Below are positions 24,657-33,584 of a stretch of DNA of 64,000 nt, one piece after another. This stretch comes from an uncultured Nitrospirales bacterium. Lineage in GTDB: Bacteria > Nitrospirota > Nitrospiria > Nitrospirales > UBA8639. The position numbers and the translations under genes were made by a program. The stretch is from positions 1,397,001-1,461,000 of the forward strand of contig OY282373.1 of the NCBI GenBank assembly GCA_958295805.1, written 5' to 3'. Within the stretch, counting starts at the first letter, position 1. Each line of letters opens with the position of its first letter. A model generated the notes under the pieces. It saw nothing but the letters and a program-made list of their open reading frames with translations, made no database searches and was not told the DNA's origin.

Positions 24657-24956
24657 CTAGAAAACGGGAGGGCCGCGAGAAAAGCGAAACGTCGGAACGA
24701 TCAGCGTGATTGGTCGAACATTGGAGGTTTCTAAGACGTGTACAATGTTGATCTGTGAATCAAGAACGGGTTCGGCGGCATGGACCACGTGCCCCGTTGC
24801 GCACATAAGGGAGCAGAGAATATTCGAATGGGTGGCCGCATTGTGGTGGACGTGATGAAGAGAATGAGAGGCCGCCTGGCTGGAGACAATCCCGCTCACG
24901 ACCACGAAACAGGTCAGAACCCCAAGAATGAGACATGTGCGTGACAGACGAGTCAT
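24657..24956 (-). CDS. Small secreted His/Cys-containing protein
   Basis: 99 residues with a signal peptide (TRLSRTCLILGVLTCFVVVSGIVSSQAA). The mature start is SHSLHHVHHNAATHSNILCSLMCATGHVVHA, with seven His and two Cys in about 30 residues, a likely metal site. The C-terminus is plain (VRPITLIVPTFRFSRGPPVF). Similar short His/Cys proteins accompany copper genes, and the Met-rich barrel gene lies next along on the same strand. Family not certain. Confidence 0.65.
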   Translation of the reverse strand: MTRLSRTCLILGVLTCFVVVSGIVSSQAASHSLHHVHHNAATHSNILCSLMCATGHVVHAAEPVLDSQINIVHVLETSNVRPITLIVPTFRFSRGPPVF

Positions 24957-25061
24957 AACACGGGTTGCCTTGGGCGGAGCATAGGAAACCCGCTTCCGCG
25001 TGTCAAGAAATAACGTGCGATTTCTCTATCTGACTAGACAACTCTCCCGTTTGTGATTGAG

Positions 25062-25140
25062 ATTCTTCACTTCGCTCAGAATGACAGGAGGGGGAAGAAT
25101 GACATGTGGGGGCAAATGGCAGGTGGGGCAGTATGACGGG
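25062..25140. repeat. REP-like end (copy 2) followed by 17-18-bp degenerate tandem repeats
   Basis: GATTCTTCACTTCGCTCAG and then AATGACA mark one end of the dispersed element. It is followed by repeated variants of GAATGACA plus a G-rich half (AATGACAGGAGGGGGAAG, AATGACATGTGGGGGCA, AATGGCAGGTGGGGCA, then ATGACGGGGG). The period is 17-18 bases. Only one end of the palindrome is present. Confidence 0.6.
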
Positions 25141-25217
25141 GGCTGTTAGGCTGTTAAATGGCGTTGGCTCTTTCCGTTTCTTTTACGTTCATCGCTGCTT
25201 GTCATTTTCGAAGATGG

Positions 25218-25982
25218 TTAGATTTCGCGGAGGAGTTGCTCAAGCAGGGCGTGATACGCGCGGATGCGGTTGACGTACTGAACGGGTTCCCATCCTCGGG
25301 CATAGCCGTATCGCAGGGTCTGGTAGTATTCCTTTTTGGACAAGAGCGGCAGAACCGTTTTGAGGTCATTCCAGGCATTGGGGTTTTTCCCCATCCGGCG
25401 AGCCAGCTTTTGAGCGTCTTTGATGTGTCCCATTCCTACGTTATAAGCTGCGAGTGCGATCCAGGTTCTGTCCGGTTTTCGGATGGAACGTGGAAGTTGT
25501 TTCTCCAGTATTCGAAAGTATCGCGCTCCCCCTTCGATGCTTTTGTTTGGATCCAATCGGTTCTGAATGCCCAGGGAAGCGGCGGTGTTGCGCGTCAGCA
25601 TCATGATGCCTCGAACTCCGGTCGGACTGACGGCGTATGGATCCCAGCGAGACTCCTGATAGGCTTGCGCGGCCAGTAACGTCCAGGAAATCTCATAGGC
25701 CCGAGCCACTCCTTGAAATTGGCGTCGATATTGCGTCAATCGTGTGTCAATGTGATGAGACAAGCGTTGCACCTCCCACCACGGAAGGTCGGACTTCGCC
25801 AAGGGTTGTACCCGTGGGGCAGCCTGGGGTGGGGCTGGCTTGGGAATGGGGGCATCCTGCCAGACCACCGTGAGAAGGAGAAGAATCACTCCGCAAGCGG
25901 TCACGTCTCTCCCCGCGCTATAGAGGGTCGCAAGGAGAGCCCCGATTTTCTTCGCGTGGAATTTTGGCAACGAGGGAATCAT
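25218..25982 (-). CDS. Membrane-anchored lytic transglycosylase (SLT domain, MltF C-terminal-like)
   Basis: 254 residues from the ATG at 25982; the frame continues to a TTG at 26066. A hydrophobic segment (DVTACGVILLLLTVVWQ) near residue 30 anchors or exports it. The SLT domain follows: ISWTLLAAQAYQESRWDPYAVSPTGVRGIMMLTRNTAASLGI, with the catalytic Glu in QESRW, then WIALAAYNVGMGHIKDA. SLT enzymes cleave peptidoglycan between MurNAc and GlcNAc, leaving 1,6-anhydro ends. Unlike full MltF there is no N-terminal binding-protein domain; only ~90 residues precede the lysozyme fold. It is divergent from ndk. Confidence 0.9.
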   Translation of the reverse strand: MIPSLPKFHAKKIGALLATLYSAGRDVTACGVILLLLTVVWQDAPIPKPAPPQAAPRVQPLAKSDLPWWEVQRLSHHIDTRLTQYRRQFQGVARAYEISWTLLAAQAYQESRWDPYAVSPTGVRGIMMLTRNTAASLGIQNRLDPNKSIEGGARYFRILEKQLPRSIRKPDRTWIALAAYNVGMGHIKDAQKLARRMGKNPNAWNDLKTVLPLLSKKEYYQTLRYGYARGWEPVQYVNRIRAYHALLEQLLREI

Positions 25983-26250
25983 GTTTGCCGATTTTCTGGT
26001 TTGGGCAGGGGAAGACAGCTTCCAGAAACGTTTTTTATCATCGCACGAATCACCTGCTGATCGCAAGAAAAATTTCCGCGTTGGCCGTCTTCAATCGGGT
26101 GAGATGAAAGGATCGGTCAGCACGGAACAAACAAAAAATATTGGTCTGACGCTGGGGTTGTGCTAAAACAGGAACGATTTTGCTCTGAGAAGCACAAGAC
26201 CCCAAAAATCAACGGTGTTCAGTTCAACGATGAAGAAAGGATGACGAAGG

Positions 26251-26673
26251 ATGGTGGAAAGAACGTTAGCCATTATTAAACCTGATGCCGTGAAAAAACG
26301 GGTCATTGGCAAGATTATTCAACGATATGAAGACGCCGGTCTTATCCCCATTGCGATGAAAATGATGAGGATGTCGAAAGCCGTTGCCGAAGGGTTTTAT
26401 GCCGTGCATCAGGAACGTCCGTTTTTCCATGATTTGACCACGTCTATGTCTTCAGGACCTTCCGTCGTACTCGTCCTGGAGGGCGAGCACGCGATCAGAG
26501 CGAACAGGGAACTCATGGGTGCGACTGACCCGCAAAAGGCTGAACCGGGAACCATTCGAGCGGCACATGGCGCCTCGATTGAGGCCAATGCGGTTCATGG
26601 ATCGGATTCTCCCGAAACGGCCGACTTCGAGATACGCTATTTTTTTCCGGAAATAGAATCGACAGCGCGCTAG
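26251..26673 (+). CDS. ndk: Nucleoside diphosphate kinase
   Basis: 140 residues with the usual start [20 protein letters not shown]. The catalytic His lies in [11 protein letters not shown], with [27 protein letters not shown] and [12 protein letters not shown] matching the family. The enzyme balances nucleoside triphosphates by a phospho-His mechanism. GAAAGGA is upstream. It precedes a lipoprotein gene by 72 bases on the same strand. Confidence 0.96.
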   Translation: MVERTLAIIKPDAVKKRVIGKIIQRYEDAGLIPIAMKMMRMSKAVAEGFYAVHQERPFFHDLTTSMSSGPSVVLVLEGEHAIRANRELMGATDPQKAEPGTIRAAHGASIEANAVHGSDSPETADFEIRYFFPEIESTAR

Positions 26674-26745
26674 GAAAAGGCTTCTGATCGATCTGAAAGA
26701 AGGTGACGTCCGATTCCGGGATTCTCCATTCGGTGTTCTCACCAC

Positions 26746-28176
26746 ATGTCGTCTTTTCGATTGTGTGTCGTGCTTCTGTCCTGTGTCCTTCCGTTGACCG
26801 GGTGTTTCCGATCCGTTGGGCCTGACCTGGACCTGCGGGAATTACGGAACCACGTTGAGCAGCGCGTGTTGGACGAGGCGAAACGTGCGTTTCTTCAGGC
26901 CGACTATCCCGACGCCATACGACTCCTGCATCGGTTTGTGCAGAATCATCCTCAATCGTCTCGCGTCATGGAAGCACGGTGGTGGTTGGCGCGTTCGTAC
27001 CAGGAGGCGGGGCATCTCTCTTCTGCGGCGGAACATTTTCGCTCGTTGGTCCACGCGCAGACGCGGAATCAATATCAGGCTGAAGCTCGGTCGCGCCTTT
27101 CCCAGATTGAAGACGTCGTAAGAGGAACGACGAAGAGTGAAGCCAGCAAAGGGATACTGGTCTCGCTTGAATCCGTGCAAACCCCGACCGGTCCGGCGTT
27201 GATGAGTGCAGCCAACCGTGAAATCAACGGATCGATGGTGCTCCTGAACGTGCCGTGCGGCGTTGAGGAGAATGGAGCACGTAAGACGAACCCCTTCTCT
27301 TTCAAATCTCTGGCAACCACGGTTCAGGATATGAGTGCCAGGGGGATGGCCGTGTACCTTGGCGTGACGCTTCGGTGTCTGGGGCGTTTCGCTGAGGGAC
27401 AACCGGGTGTGACGGAATTCTGGAAAGACTGGAAATACGTCCCTCAATCGGGAATCGTGCAGCAGTCACCCTATTTTTCATTGAACGTTCCGGGGTACAG
27501 AGAATTTCTTGTGGAGTGGCTCTCCCAATTTCACAACCTTCCGCTGAGGGGATTGGTCATTCGACATGAAGTACCCGTAGGAATGTATGAGGGCGTGCAT
27601 CCCTTGGCCCTCAAGTCCTTTCAGCGAGCATTCAACGTGGATTTTGATCCCGTTCGAGTATTCAGCAAACGTCGGCCAGTATCCACGACCACGTCCCGTG
27701 CCGTGCTCCCTGCCGTGTTTTGGAAATGGGCGGGGTGGAAGGCCAGGGAACGACTTCGTCTGTTCCAGAACGTGGTTGAGGCCGTGCGCGGTCGTCTCCC
27801 TCACGTACAGTTTGGAATAGAGATTCAACTCCAAAGCGTAGCGGACCCCGTGCGTGGGCTGGTTCATTTCGCTGAAGACTGGATTGACGTGACCCACGGT
27901 GCGTTTGACCTGTTTGTCACCGATCTGAAGGGAGCGCGTGCCTCTGCGACCCATGCCGCCTCTCGAGGTTCATCGGCGTCCGGTTCGGAGGGATGGGACG
28001 TGTCTCTCATTGAACGGATGGTGCGGCAACTCGGGCGTCCTGAAAAAATCTGGACCCTTCTGCCGCGCCCGTCACCCCGAACGCTTCGACAATCCGATAG
28101 GCTTCCCGAGGGCGTCGGCCGCGTCTATGACGCTCACGCGATTCCTGTCAACCCAAAGCCAAGATGTCCCCTTTGA
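26746..28176 (+). CDS. Lipoprotein with TPR-like repeats and a PgaB-like C-terminal domain; 3' end altered by an insertion sequence
   Basis: 476 residues as read. A lipoprotein signal with lipobox LTGC (residues ~17-20) gives an outer- or inner-membrane anchor. Residues ~45-125 resemble TPR repeats (AKRAFLQADYPDAIRLLHRFVQNHP, ARWWLARSYQEAGHLSSAAEHFRSLV). From ~150 a TIM-barrel-like domain resembling the PgaB C-terminal/GHL13 family is suggested (VLLNVPCG, LRGLVIRHEV, FGIEIQLQSV); this is tentative. The insertion sequence after 28146 places nine foreign codons (VNPKPRCPL) before a new stop. In the uninterrupted allele the TGA now at 29986 would follow directly, so the function is probably kept. 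Confidence 0.65.
   Translation: MSSFRLCVVLLSCVLPLTGCFRSVGPDLDLRELRNHVEQRVLDEAKRAFLQADYPDAIRLLHRFVQNHPQSSRVMEARWWLARSYQEAGHLSSAAEHFRSLVHAQTRNQYQAEARSRLSQIEDVVRGTTKSEASKGILVSLESVQTPTGPALMSAANREINGSMVLLNVPCGVEENGARKTNPFSFKSLATTVQDMSARGMAVYLGVTLRCLGRFAEGQPGVTEFWKDWKYVPQSGIVQQSPYFSLNVPGYREFLVEWLSQFHNLPLRGLVIRHEVPVGMYEGVHPLALKSFQRAFNVDFDPVRVFSKRRPVSTTTSRAVLPAVFWKWAGWKARERLRLFQNVVEAVRGRLPHVQFGIEIQLQSVADPVRGLVHFAEDWIDVTHGAFDLFVTDLKGARASATHAASRGSSASGSEGWDVSLIERMVRQLGRPEKIWTLLPRPSPRTLRQSDRLPEGVGRVYDAHAIPVNPKPRCPL
28130..28146. repeat. Left 17-bp target-site duplication
   Basis: ACGCTCACGCGATTCCT is identical to the sequence at 29969-29985 on the other side of the element. Confidence 0.9.
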
Positions 28177-28589
28177 GCAAAGCGAAGATGTCCCCTTGGG
28201 AGGTTTTGGAATGGGAGGTTGGTGCTCCAAGGGCGTCGGGGGGTGGCCTGTGGACAACCCCGTCGCCGCCTCCCCCCGACCGCCGGTTGCCCACAGGCTT
28301 CACGCGCTCGCGCGAAGGGGGGCAGGAACGGTCAAGACAAGACAGGGGGAGGGTGTCGAGGAGATACCCCTGGAAGGGGCCCGGTTCGGCTTGGGCCGGG
28401 TGATGATCGCTGCGGTGAGTGGCTGGAGGCTGACCCACCCCCAGGGGGCTGTGGATGATCAGGCGCAGGGCCATGGGCGGGTTTGAGGCAGCGCAGAGTT
28501 GCAACCGCTCACGCGGTTGCCGTCCCCCTCCCTTGGCTGCGGCGCCGGAAGCCCCTGAGGCCAACCCTTCCGCTCCGAGGGGCGGGGGG
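28147..28589. other. Non-coding left arm of the insertion sequence, 443 bp
   Basis: Between the transposase stop and the left end the sequence is G/C-rich with several G runs. Short open frames on both strands have no family resemblance, so I do not call a passenger gene. It includes the subterminal repeat copies at about 28155-28200. Confidence 0.6.
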
Positions 28590-29897
28590 TTAGCGGGGGG
28601 GGTGCGAGACAGGAGAGGAGGGGGGGTGTCTCCAGCGGTTCCAGGGGTGGTCTGGGGAGGGTTTGTACTTGGGGCGTTTGCGTTGGAGCCCACGGGCGGT
28701 GTCGACGGTTCGGTGGAGGCTCTTCTCGTCGTCCACCGGGATGGGAGTTGGGCCTTGGGCGAGGATGCGGTAGTCGAGGGTCTGGCCCTGACATAACAGG
28801 GTGACGCGACCGTCGAAGTCCTCGCACACGGTGACGGGGCTTGAGCGCAGGCGGTAGCCCCTGCCTTGGTTCAAGACTTGGTATTCCCTGTTGCGGTATC
28901 TCAGGGTGAGGTTGCGGCTCAGCTTGCGGGTGGAGTGGCAGCTCACGATGAGGTCGAGGGAATCGGGGTCGTGCAGCACTGGGCGGTGGGCGTCGTGGGG
29001 GTTGTGGGGCGGGCGGGCGAAGCGGCGGTTGTGGTCAGCCATGTACTTGGGCACGAAGGCATTGGCCTCGTTGATGGAGTGGATGCCGCAAAGGCGCAAC
29101 TCCTTGACCAAGCGGTCCTGGAGGGTCTCGTTGGCCCGTTCCACCCGGCCCTTGGCCTGGGGGGTGTTGGCGTGGATGGGTTGGATGTCCAGGGTTTGAA
29201 GCGCCCGGGTGAACTGAGTCCGTTCGCCCTCGCGGTCCTGTTGAGTGACCCGGAAGATGCTGTGCTTGTCCGAATAGATGGCCACCGGACGACCGTACTG
29301 GTCCAGATACCCGCGCAGGGTCCTCATGTAGGCTTCGGTGGTCTCGGCCTCGACGAAACGCAGGGCCATGAGCCGGCTGGTGGCGTCGTTGATGAACACG
29401 ATCAGGGTGCACGACGGCCCCCGCTCCTCGAACCATCGGTGCGGCGAGCCGTCGATCTGCACCAACTCGCCCACGGCCTGTCGCCGGGGACGGCTGTGAT
29501 GCACCCGCATCCCCCGGCGCTTCTTCGACCGCCACAGCCCCGCTGCCGCCATCCACTTGCGCAAGGTCTCCACCGACACCCGGTAGCCATGCACCTCCCA
29601 CAGCTTCTCCCAGGCCAGGGTCGGTGAAAAATCTTCGTAGCGCTCCCGCACCACCGCCAAGATCTCTGCCCGAACCTCCGGCGCTATCGCGTTGCTCGCC
29701 TTGCGCCCCCGATGCCCCGAAATCAGCCCCTTCGCCCCCAACTCCCGGTAGCGCCGCACCAGCCGCTTCACTTGCCGCACACTCAGCCTCAACCGCTCCC
29801 CCGCTTCCCGTTGCACCAGCCGCTTCCCCACGACCTCCCGGATCACTTCCAGCCGGTCCACCTCGCGCATGGTCATCCCCTCTTCTGGCTTCGCCAT
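28590..29897 (-). CDS. DDE transposase, ISNCY family
   Basis: 435 residues. The N-terminus is a helix-turn-helix (REVVGKRLVQREAGERLRLSVRQVKRLVRRYRELG) followed by a second DNA-binding segment (SPTLAWEKLWEVHGYRVSVETLRKWM). The rve-like catalytic core has Asp in GELVQIDGSPHRWFEERG, Asp in VAIYSDKHSIFRVT and Glu in GRVERANETLQDRLVKELR, a standard DDE set. A C-terminal beta domain (YRNREYQVLNQGRGYRLRSSPVTVCEDFDG) matches ISNCY/ISTde1-type transposases. AAGGGGG precedes the ATG. No frameshift or stop is visible, so it looks active. Composition is richer in G/C than the neighbours, as expected for a recent arrival. Confidence 0.92.
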   Translation of the reverse strand: MAKPEEGMTMREVDRLEVIREVVGKRLVQREAGERLRLSVRQVKRLVRRYRELGAKGLISGHRGRKASNAIAPEVRAEILAVVRERYEDFSPTLAWEKLWEVHGYRVSVETLRKWMAAAGLWRSKKRRGMRVHHSRPRRQAVGELVQIDGSPHRWFEERGPSCTLIVFINDATSRLMALRFVEAETTEAYMRTLRGYLDQYGRPVAIYSDKHSIFRVTQQDREGERTQFTRALQTLDIQPIHANTPQAKGRVERANETLQDRLVKELRLCGIHSINEANAFVPKYMADHNRRFARPPHNPHDAHRPVLHDPDSLDLIVSCHSTRKLSRNLTLRYRNREYQVLNQGRGYRLRSSPVTVCEDFDGRVTLLCQGQTLDYRILAQGPTPIPVDDEKSLHRTVDTARGLQRKRPKYKPSPDHPWNRWRHPPSSPVSHPPR

Positions 29898-29968
29898 CCC
29901 TTGTCCCCCTTCCTCAAAGGGGACATCTTAGCTTTGCTCATTAGGGGACATTATCGCTTTGCTCTAAC

Positions 29969-29985
29969 ACGCTCACGCGATTCCT
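29969..29985. repeat. Right 17-bp target-site duplication
   Basis: ACGCTCACGCGATTCCT, identical to 28130-28146. The next three bases are TGA, the original stop of the interrupted lipoprotein gene. Confidence 0.9.
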
Positions 29986-30055
29986 TGACAAACACCACCC
30001 CCTGCGTTAAGAACGGTGTTCCGTCGCTCTCTGCCGGTGCAGGAAGGAGTTGGTG

Positions 30056-30439
30056 GTGGTTCCCGAAGATTTACGGTATCACAACGAACATGAGTGGGTG
30101 CGCGTAGAAGGGCAACGGGCCACCTTGGGGATCAGCGACTTTGCTCAGGAGGCCTTGGGTGACGTCGTGTTTGTGGATTTGCCCAAAGTCGAGACCGAAG
30201 TAAGCGTGAACCAGGAAATTGGAGAGGTGGAATCCACTAAAGCCACGTCCAGCCTCTATTCGCCGGTCAGTGGAACAATCGTCGAAGTGAACGCCGCATT
30301 ACAGGATCATCCGGAATATCTGAATCACGATCCCTATGGGAAGGGATGGATCGTGGTTGTTGAATTAGCCGATCCCGCCGACGTTGACGCCTTGATGACG
30401 TCTTCGCAGTACGAGGAATTTCTTTCCTCACAACGTTAA
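30056..30439 (+). CDS. gcvH: Glycine cleavage system H protein
   Basis: 127 residues from a GTG at 30056, which sits seven bases after AGGAAGGAG and gives the family start MVPEDLRYHNEHEWVRVEG. Frames from 30050 or 30053 add one or two residues. The lipoylated Lys is in GEVESTKATSSLYSPVSG near residue 61. GISDFAQEALGDVVFVDLP and the C-terminal YGKGWIVVVELADP fit. It carries the aminomethyl group between P, T and L proteins. gcvP and gcvT are not adjacent; the next gene is a lipoamide dehydrogenase. The stop TAA shares its last base with the next ATG. Confidence 0.95.
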   Translation: MVPEDLRYHNEHEWVRVEGQRATLGISDFAQEALGDVVFVDLPKVETEVSVNQEIGEVESTKATSSLYSPVSGTIVEVNAALQDHPEYLNHDPYGKGWIVVVELADPADVDALMTSSQYEEFLSSQR

Positions 30440-31842
30440 TGCCCTCACCGAAACATATTGTCATTCTTGGTGCTGGTCCCGGTGGATACGTCGCGGCGAT
30501 TCGAGCGGCACAACGGGGGAGCAACGTGACGGTGATTGAGAACCAGGCTTTAGGCGGCGTATGCCTCAACTGGGGGTGTATCCCCAGCAAAGCCCTGCTG
30601 TCGGTCGTTGAACTGGGAGAAAAACTCAAGAAAGCCGAGGACCTGGGCTTGCAGCTCTCAACGCCTCCCGTGTACGTGCCGGCGCAGATGGTGGCGCGCA
30701 AGAATCGAATCGTGAACGGGCTGGTGAAGGGCATTGCCGCGTTGTTCAAACGTTGGGGCGTGAGGCACGTCCACGGCACCGGCCGGCTGGTGAACGACCG
30801 GACGGTCCGAGTCTCTCTGGCCGATGGTGGTGAAACGTCGATCCAGGCCGACGACGTCATTATTGCCACGGGGTCGTCGCCACCGGATATTCCGATGTTT
30901 CCCGTGGATGGACGGACCATTATGACGAGCAAGGAGGCTCTGGAGATTCGCCGGATACCTGAACGATTGCTCATTATCGGTGGTGGAGTCGAAGGTTGCG
31001 AATTGGCTTCCCTCTATGCGGCGTTGGGGTCCAACGTGATTATTGTGGAAATGATGTCGCGTTTGTTGCCGTGTGAGGATGAAGAGATTTCGGGTTTCCT
31101 TGAACGTGAACTGAACAAACGCAACGTGCAAAGTCTGCTCGGCACTTCCGTGACACAAATCAACAAGACGAACGTCGCCGTCACCGTCGATCTGGACACT
31201 GGAGAATCGCTCACGTGTGACGCGATTGTCGTCTCGGTGGGGCGGCGCTGTAATACTCGGGCAATCGGATTGGAGGAGGTGGGCGTTCAGCTTGGGAATA
31301 AAGGAGAGATTGTCGTCAACGAGTTCCTTCAAACCAACGTGCCCGGGGTGTATGCCGTCGGCGACGTCGTGGGCAAGGCCATGTTGGCCCACGTAGCTTC
31401 GGCACAAGGCAAGGTCGCGGTGGAAAACATTGTTGGAAAGACGAAAGCCATCAACTATGACGTTGTGCCGGCCGGCATCTTTACGTTGCCGGAGATTGGG
31501 CGGGTAGGGTTGACGGAACGGCAAATCCGTGACCAAGGGATTTCTCCCAAGATCGGTCGGTTTCGATACGCCGGGCTGGGAAAGGCTCACGCCGTCGGGG
31601 ATCCCGTGGGGTTGGTGAAGATTCTGGCCGATCCCGAAACCGATCGCGTGCTGGGTGCGCACGTCGTCGGAACGCACGCTGCGGATTTGATTCACGAAGC
31701 GGCTTTCGCCATGCAGGTGAAGGCAACGGCCACACGGATGGCCGAGATGATTCATGCGCATCCCACACACGCCGAAGCGTTGATGGAAGCAGCCGAAGAC
31801 GTTGAGGGTTTGGCCATTCATCTGGCCAGGAAACGAACGTGA
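30439..31842 (+). CDS. lpdA: Dihydrolipoyl dehydrogenase
   Basis: 467 residues. The N-terminal FAD motif IVILGAGPGGYVAAIRAAQRG and the redox disulfide in GGVCLNWGCIPSKALL (about residues 36-51) are intact. The NAD motif LLIIGGGVEGCELASLYAALGSNVIIVE follows near 175. GVYAVGDVVGKAMLAHVASAQG and a late IHAHPTHAEALMEA hold the FAD site and the catalytic His-Glu pair. The enzyme re-oxidises lipoyl groups with NAD+. One-base overlap with gcvH indicates that the two serve glycine cleavage or another lipoyl complex. Confidence 0.97.
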   Translation: MPSPKHIVILGAGPGGYVAAIRAAQRGSNVTVIENQALGGVCLNWGCIPSKALLSVVELGEKLKKAEDLGLQLSTPPVYVPAQMVARKNRIVNGLVKGIAALFKRWGVRHVHGTGRLVNDRTVRVSLADGGETSIQADDVIIATGSSPPDIPMFPVDGRTIMTSKEALEIRRIPERLLIIGGGVEGCELASLYAALGSNVIIVEMMSRLLPCEDEEISGFLERELNKRNVQSLLGTSVTQINKTNVAVTVDLDTGESLTCDAIVVSVGRRCNTRAIGLEEVGVQLGNKGEIVVNEFLQTNVPGVYAVGDVVGKAMLAHVASAQGKVAVENIVGKTKAINYDVVPAGIFTLPEIGRVGLTERQIRDQGISPKIGRFRYAGLGKAHAVGDPVGLVKILADPETDRVLGAHVVGTHAADLIHEAAFAMQVKATATRMAEMIHAHPTHAEALMEAAEDVEGLAIHLARKRT

Positions 31843-31855
31843 TCGAGGAGACGTG

Positions 31856-32284
31856 GTGACGCACCGTTCATCGTTACAATCATTCTTACAATCATTCGGC
31901 GTCAAGCTGTTCCTCCTCGGCGGAACGCTGGGGTGCCTGGTTGTTGCGGATTTGCTCCCAAATCCTTCTCAGTCGCCTCATTTCGGCGAATCGGCGATAC
32001 GGCAAACCGATGCCGACCCGTTGGTGGAGCGTCCGGACAACGTGCCCGACAACGCCGCAACCAACGTTCAGGTGGATCTGAATCAGAGTTCGGTAGAGGA
32101 GTTGCAAGCCTTACCCGGGATTGGTCCGGTTTTAGCTGAACGCATACGTCAATATCGACGGGACAAGGGGAACTTTACGTCCATTGAAGAGATTACGAAA
32201 GTGCGGGGGATCGGCGCGAAACGGTTTGCACGGCTTCGGCCGTACATTGCCGTTCGCCGGCAAGGAGTATCCCCCAACGGCTGA
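31856..32284 (+). CDS. comEA: ComEA-like helix-hairpin-helix protein
   Basis: 142 residues from a GTG at 31856 with GAGGAG upstream; the longer frame from 31802 overlaps lpdA. A membrane segment (VKLFLLGGTLGCLVVADLL) near residue 20 is followed by a polar linker. Then come two helix-hairpin-helix motifs: VDLNQSSVEELQALPGIGPVLAERIRQYRRDKG and IEEITKVRGIGAKRFARLRPYI. ComEA-type proteins bind double-stranded DNA in the periplasm during uptake. No other competence genes are present, so a general DNA-binding role is possible. Confidence 0.85.
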   Translation: MTHRSSLQSFLQSFGVKLFLLGGTLGCLVVADLLPNPSQSPHFGESAIRQTDADPLVERPDNVPDNAATNVQVDLNQSSVEELQALPGIGPVLAERIRQYRRDKGNFTSIEEITKVRGIGAKRFARLRPYIAVRRQGVSPNG

Positions 32285-32320
32285 AACGGGTTTTGCACGT
32301 AAAGTTTGCAGAGACGAGCC

Positions 32321-33550
32321 ATGCTCAGTGCCAAGCAGGAATTGACGCGACAACTTGACTTCATCACTCGCGGTGCGGTTGAGATCATTCAGCGGCAAGA
32401 ACTTGAAGAACGGATTGTGGCTTCGCTGAAAGAAGGAAGGCCTCTGCGGATCAAGGCCGGCTTTGACCCGACGTCCCCTGATCTGCACCTCGGGCACATC
32501 GTTCTGATCCAGAAGCTGCGGCAGTTTCAAGAGCTTGGGCACGAGGTGATCTTTTTGATCGGAGACTTTACCGGCATGATCGGTGATCCAAGCGGCGTCT
32601 CGGAAACGCGCAAAGCCCTGACGCGGGAAGAAGTCTCAGCCAATGCCAAGACCTACGAACGGCAGATTTTCAAAACCTTGGATCCTGAGAACACGCGCAT
32701 TGAATTCAACAGCCGTTGGATGCAGGACATGCGCGCTCAGGACGTGATTGAACTGTGTGCCCGTTACAGCGTGGCGCGGATGTTGGAGCGGGATGATTTT
32801 TCCAAGCGGTATCGTGAGCAGAAACCCGTCGGCATCCATGAATTTTTGTATCCGTTGGTGCAGGGCTACGATTCCGTCGCGCTCAAGGCCGACGTGGAAC
32901 TTGGCGGGACCGACCAGAAGTTTAATCTGCTCGTGGGACGCGACCTTCAACGGGACTGGGGACAGAGCCCGCAAGTGGTTATGACCCTGCCGCTGCTGGA
33001 AGGAACGGACGGCGTGCGAAAAATGAGTAAAAGTTTCGGCAATGCCATCGCGCTCGAAGATGCGCCGTCGGATATGTTCGGTAAGATCATGTCAATCAGC
33101 GATGGCCTCATGTATCGGTACTATGAGTTGCTGACCTCTGATGATCTTGTCGCCGTGAAGCAACGCCATCCCATGGATGCCAAACTTGCCTTGGCGGAAA
33201 CGTTGGTGTCCCGGTATCACGGGATAGAGGCCGGGCAACGGGCCAAGGATGACTTTCAACGGAAGTTCCGTCATCGTGAGTTTCCCGAAAATCCCGATGC
33301 CACGGTCGTGTTGGGCGCAGCGGATTTTGTCGATCCGGCAAATCCTTCGATGTCATTGGTGGAACTTCTGATGCGGACGGGGTTGGTGCCGAGTAAAGCC
33401 GAAGCGCGACGATTGATTGCACAAGGGGCCATTCTCATCAATCAAGAGCGTCATCAACGGACCGACGCCGTGCTGCCGTTGAGATCGAATGAGTCGTATC
33501 AACTGAAAATCGGTAAACGAAAATACGCGCTGGTCAAAGTGAAAACGTAA
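32321..33550 (+). CDS. tyrS: Tyrosyl-tRNA synthetase
   Basis: 409 residues from the ATG at 32321; the TTG at 32306 would add five residues. The class I signatures are HLGH (in [20 protein letters not shown]) and KMSKS ([15 protein letters not shown]). [16 protein letters not shown] is the tyrosine/ATP site. The C-terminus ([27 protein letters not shown]) is the S4 RNA-binding domain. It charges tRNA-Tyr. It is the last gene before a repeat-bearing gap. Confidence 0.97.
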   Translation: MLSAKQELTRQLDFITRGAVEIIQRQELEERIVASLKEGRPLRIKAGFDPTSPDLHLGHIVLIQKLRQFQELGHEVIFLIGDFTGMIGDPSGVSETRKALTREEVSANAKTYERQIFKTLDPENTRIEFNSRWMQDMRAQDVIELCARYSVARMLERDDFSKRYREQKPVGIHEFLYPLVQGYDSVALKADVELGGTDQKFNLLVGRDLQRDWGQSPQVVMTLPLLEGTDGVRKMSKSFGNAIALEDAPSDMFGKIMSISDGLMYRYYELLTSDDLVAVKQRHPMDAKLALAETLVSRYHGIEAGQRAKDDFQRKFRHREFPENPDATVVLGAADFVDPANPSMSLVELLMRTGLVPSKAEARRLIAQGAILINQERHQRTDAVLPLRSNESYQLKIGKRKYALVKVKT

Positions 33551-33584
33551 ACGGCACCCTCCCCTTTGTAAAGACCTTTGCAAA

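Larger units (their letters stand above)
28147..29968 (-). mobile_element. Insertion sequence, ISNCY/IS1202-like, 1,822 bp with 17-bp TSD
   Basis: The ends are imperfect inverted repeats. Left starts GTCAACCCAAAGCCAAGATG; right, read inward, starts GTTAGAGCAAAGCGATAATG. Each end carries two ~25-bp copies of GAGCAAAGC followed by AAGATGTCCCCTT-like sequence. A 17-bp target duplication flanks it exactly. It holds one transposase gene plus about 440 bp of non-coding GC-rich sequence on the left. Long TSDs fit the IS1202-type group as I recall it. The host gene's original TGA lies immediately beyond the right duplication, so the insertion is at a stop codon. Confidence 0.88.

Noticed and set aside
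25158-25679. Plus-strand 173-codon frame over the transglycosylase
   Set aside because: It is the complement of a well-conserved SLT domain.
28148-28693. Passenger gene in the left arm of the insertion sequence
   Set aside because: Frames on both strands are G/C-run artefacts rich in Pro/Gly/Arg and overlap the transposase 3' end.
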